From: Podarcis raffonei
Taxonomy: Eukaryota > Chordata > Lepidosauria > Squamata > Lacertidae
Length of the DNA: 64,000 nt
NCBI RefSeq assembly: GCF_027172205.1
Contig: NC_070605.1
Location: 24,546,304 to 24,610,303 of the forward strand
Direction: 5' to 3'
Under the pieces are notes generated by a model. It was not told where the DNA came from. It ran no database searches and saw nothing but the letters and a program-made list of their open reading frames with translations. Within the stretch, counting starts at the first letter, position 1. Every line of letters starts with the position of its first letter. Shown in pieces: positions 62,356 through 64,000 of this stretch. The position numbers and the translations under genes were made by a program.

Positions 62356-64000
62356 GCCAACAATTCGAGATCAGACTTTCCTGCCAGCTATTTCAAAGAG
62401 CATATTTCTGCCTGCGGAAACTATGAAAGTGAACTAACTTTAGTGGAGATTTCTCAGGCAGTATGCGCTAGGGATGTAGCCTTCCCTCTTATTGGTTTTT
62501 TCCAGCAGAAGAAACACAGTTTGCTTTCCTACAGTGAAGGCTGGTTGCCCACAGAGCTATGGGGGCGGAATGCAGGGAGGCTAACTGTAGGTGGTGCCAG
62601 AGTCAATGACAGACAGAGAAAACCAGCCCTACTTTGGCACTCCCTGAAGTTCTACACAAGGGTTTAAGGAGGAGGAAGCCAACCGTAGCTAGAGCCACCC
62701 CCTGGACTAGTTGTATGTAAGAGCAATTGAACTGGGATCCAATTTCATACCACTGAGATAGCTCAGTTAATGCATGAAGGGGTTAAGATTGTAGAGTTCT
62801 GTTCCTAGACTTGGCTGGGTCGTGCCCCCTCTTCTCTGTGAGGAAGTGAAGCTGCTTCTATTCCCATTCTCTTACTCTCTCTCCACACCATGTAACCGAC
62901 CAGTACGGACATGTCTGAAGTTGGTCCAAGTTCAGACTGCATGTTTGAAACTACATTCTGCTTGTTGCACACAAGTAATCTACTTATGCTGCTGCATGGA
63001 ATAACACATGAACCTGACCTTTGGATTTAATAAGTAAAGCTTCTAAGCTTTTCAACAGTGTGTGGCCTGTTCATTGCTAGAGGGGTAGAGAGAGGGGCAA
63101 GAGCTTTAAAGCAGACTAAACAGGATATGCAAAAGGGCTGAACAATCTATATTCCACACTATGCTGCTGCTTAACTCCAAGAGTGTTTTAAACTCTGCTA
63201 AGGGCTCTGTCCTGCTGGAAAGTGTGCAAAGCCGCACATTTTGAATCTAGACACTCAGCTAATTCTTTTTTTAATTACTCACACATGGGTCAGCTGTATT
63301 TCCCACCTAAACAGAGCCTTAACCCATGAAACAAGACAAAGGGCAAAACAATTTTAAGCCATTTTAGTAGATCTCCTTGGAAAATCAGGAATGAGTTTTC
63401 CAGCTCCCCCTACCACAAATTTTGACACCATCCCAAACTATTACAATGAGAAAGGATAACTAGACATCCCTTCTGGATTCTTCCATATGCTCAGATAAAC
63501 ATATGGTATGTAGGCTGCACTGAGCCCACCAAACAACATTCCCCTCCCCTCAGGAAGTCTTTGCTAAAATGATGAGAATCTTAGCATGCCATGTTTCTGA
63601 AGCCTTACATTTTCAAGGAAAGGTCATGAAGCAACTGGTGCCAGGATTACAGCCTTTCACCCTCAGCCCAGAAAACCCCTGTTGCTTTTGATAGGTGGGT
63701 GTTTCACTGGCTGTTGTTCTGTCACGACGGCAGAGCGACTGAAACCATTCCAGGCAGGTTAAAGTAATACAAAAAGGGAAGGCAGAGGTGAAGAGGGGTA
63801 ACAGAAATGAGAAGCAATTATACCAGAGGGAGCTGTGAGGGAATGAGAAGGACCCACTGTTTTGCAATCTGAAAAGATAGATGGGGACTCAGTTCACATG
63901 TACACAAACCAATTTTAGACTTTCAGTTATGGATAAATGACTGGTAACGTAACTTGTGAGCCAAGTGCGATAAATACCTTGTAACTGCACCATCCCCTAC
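62356..64000. other. Unannotated right end of window
   Basis: No exon, RNA gene or bounded repeat was recognised. A TTTAATAAGTAAAGC motif at about 63028 followed by GT-rich sequence could be a polyadenylation region of some retroelement or transcript, but matching ends were not found. Confidence 0.5.

Noticed and set aside
62760-63120. LTR-like region with a polyadenylation-type motif near 63028
   Set aside because: No TG/CA boundaries with a direct repeat could be found, and promoter signals are unconvincing.

Overview
The window looks like nuclear DNA from a squamate reptile. It carries Sauria-type tRNA-derived SINEs, Bov-B (RTE), CR1, L2 and reptilian L1 LINEs, TcMar-Tigger-like and hAT-like short DNA transposons, and two host genes with ordinary vertebrate exon structure. 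A lizard is plausible, but nothing here fixes the species.

Layout. From 1 to about 14.3 kb is the 5' part of RDX (radixin) on the minus strand. Coding exons 1-3 (residues 1-64) can be read with intact splice sites, and a CpG island at about 13.5-14.6 kb is the likely promoter. From about 14.6 to 31.3 kb is the intergenic space between two divergently transcribed genes. It holds SINEs, a young Bov-B copy inside an older CR1, a solo LTR, and a crowd of small DNA transposons near 27-29 kb. From 31.3 to 46.9 kb is FDX1 (adrenodoxin, the mitochondrial 2Fe-2S ferredoxin) on the plus strand. It is complete in four exons coding 176 residues, starts in its own CpG island and has a canonical polyadenylation signal. 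Its 10.4 kb first intron is full of repeats, including a solo LTR interrupted by an L1. From 47 to 64 kb I find no host exon. This stretch has a SINE, L2 tails, an ORF1-only 'half' L1 with target-site duplications, and a third solo LTR. The RDX(-)/FDX1(+) divergent order is the one known from other amniotes, where ARHGAP20 follows FDX1; no ARHGAP20 exon was recognised here.

Radixin links actin to the plasma membrane and adrenodoxin carries electrons to mitochondrial P450s. They are neighbours, not a functional unit. No new multi-gene system is visible. The most unusual items are a near-perfect 81-bp-arm inverted repeat in RDX intron 3, the ORF1-only L1, a hAT-like family with copies in both genes, and three solo LTRs whose ends could be set by matching target-site duplications.
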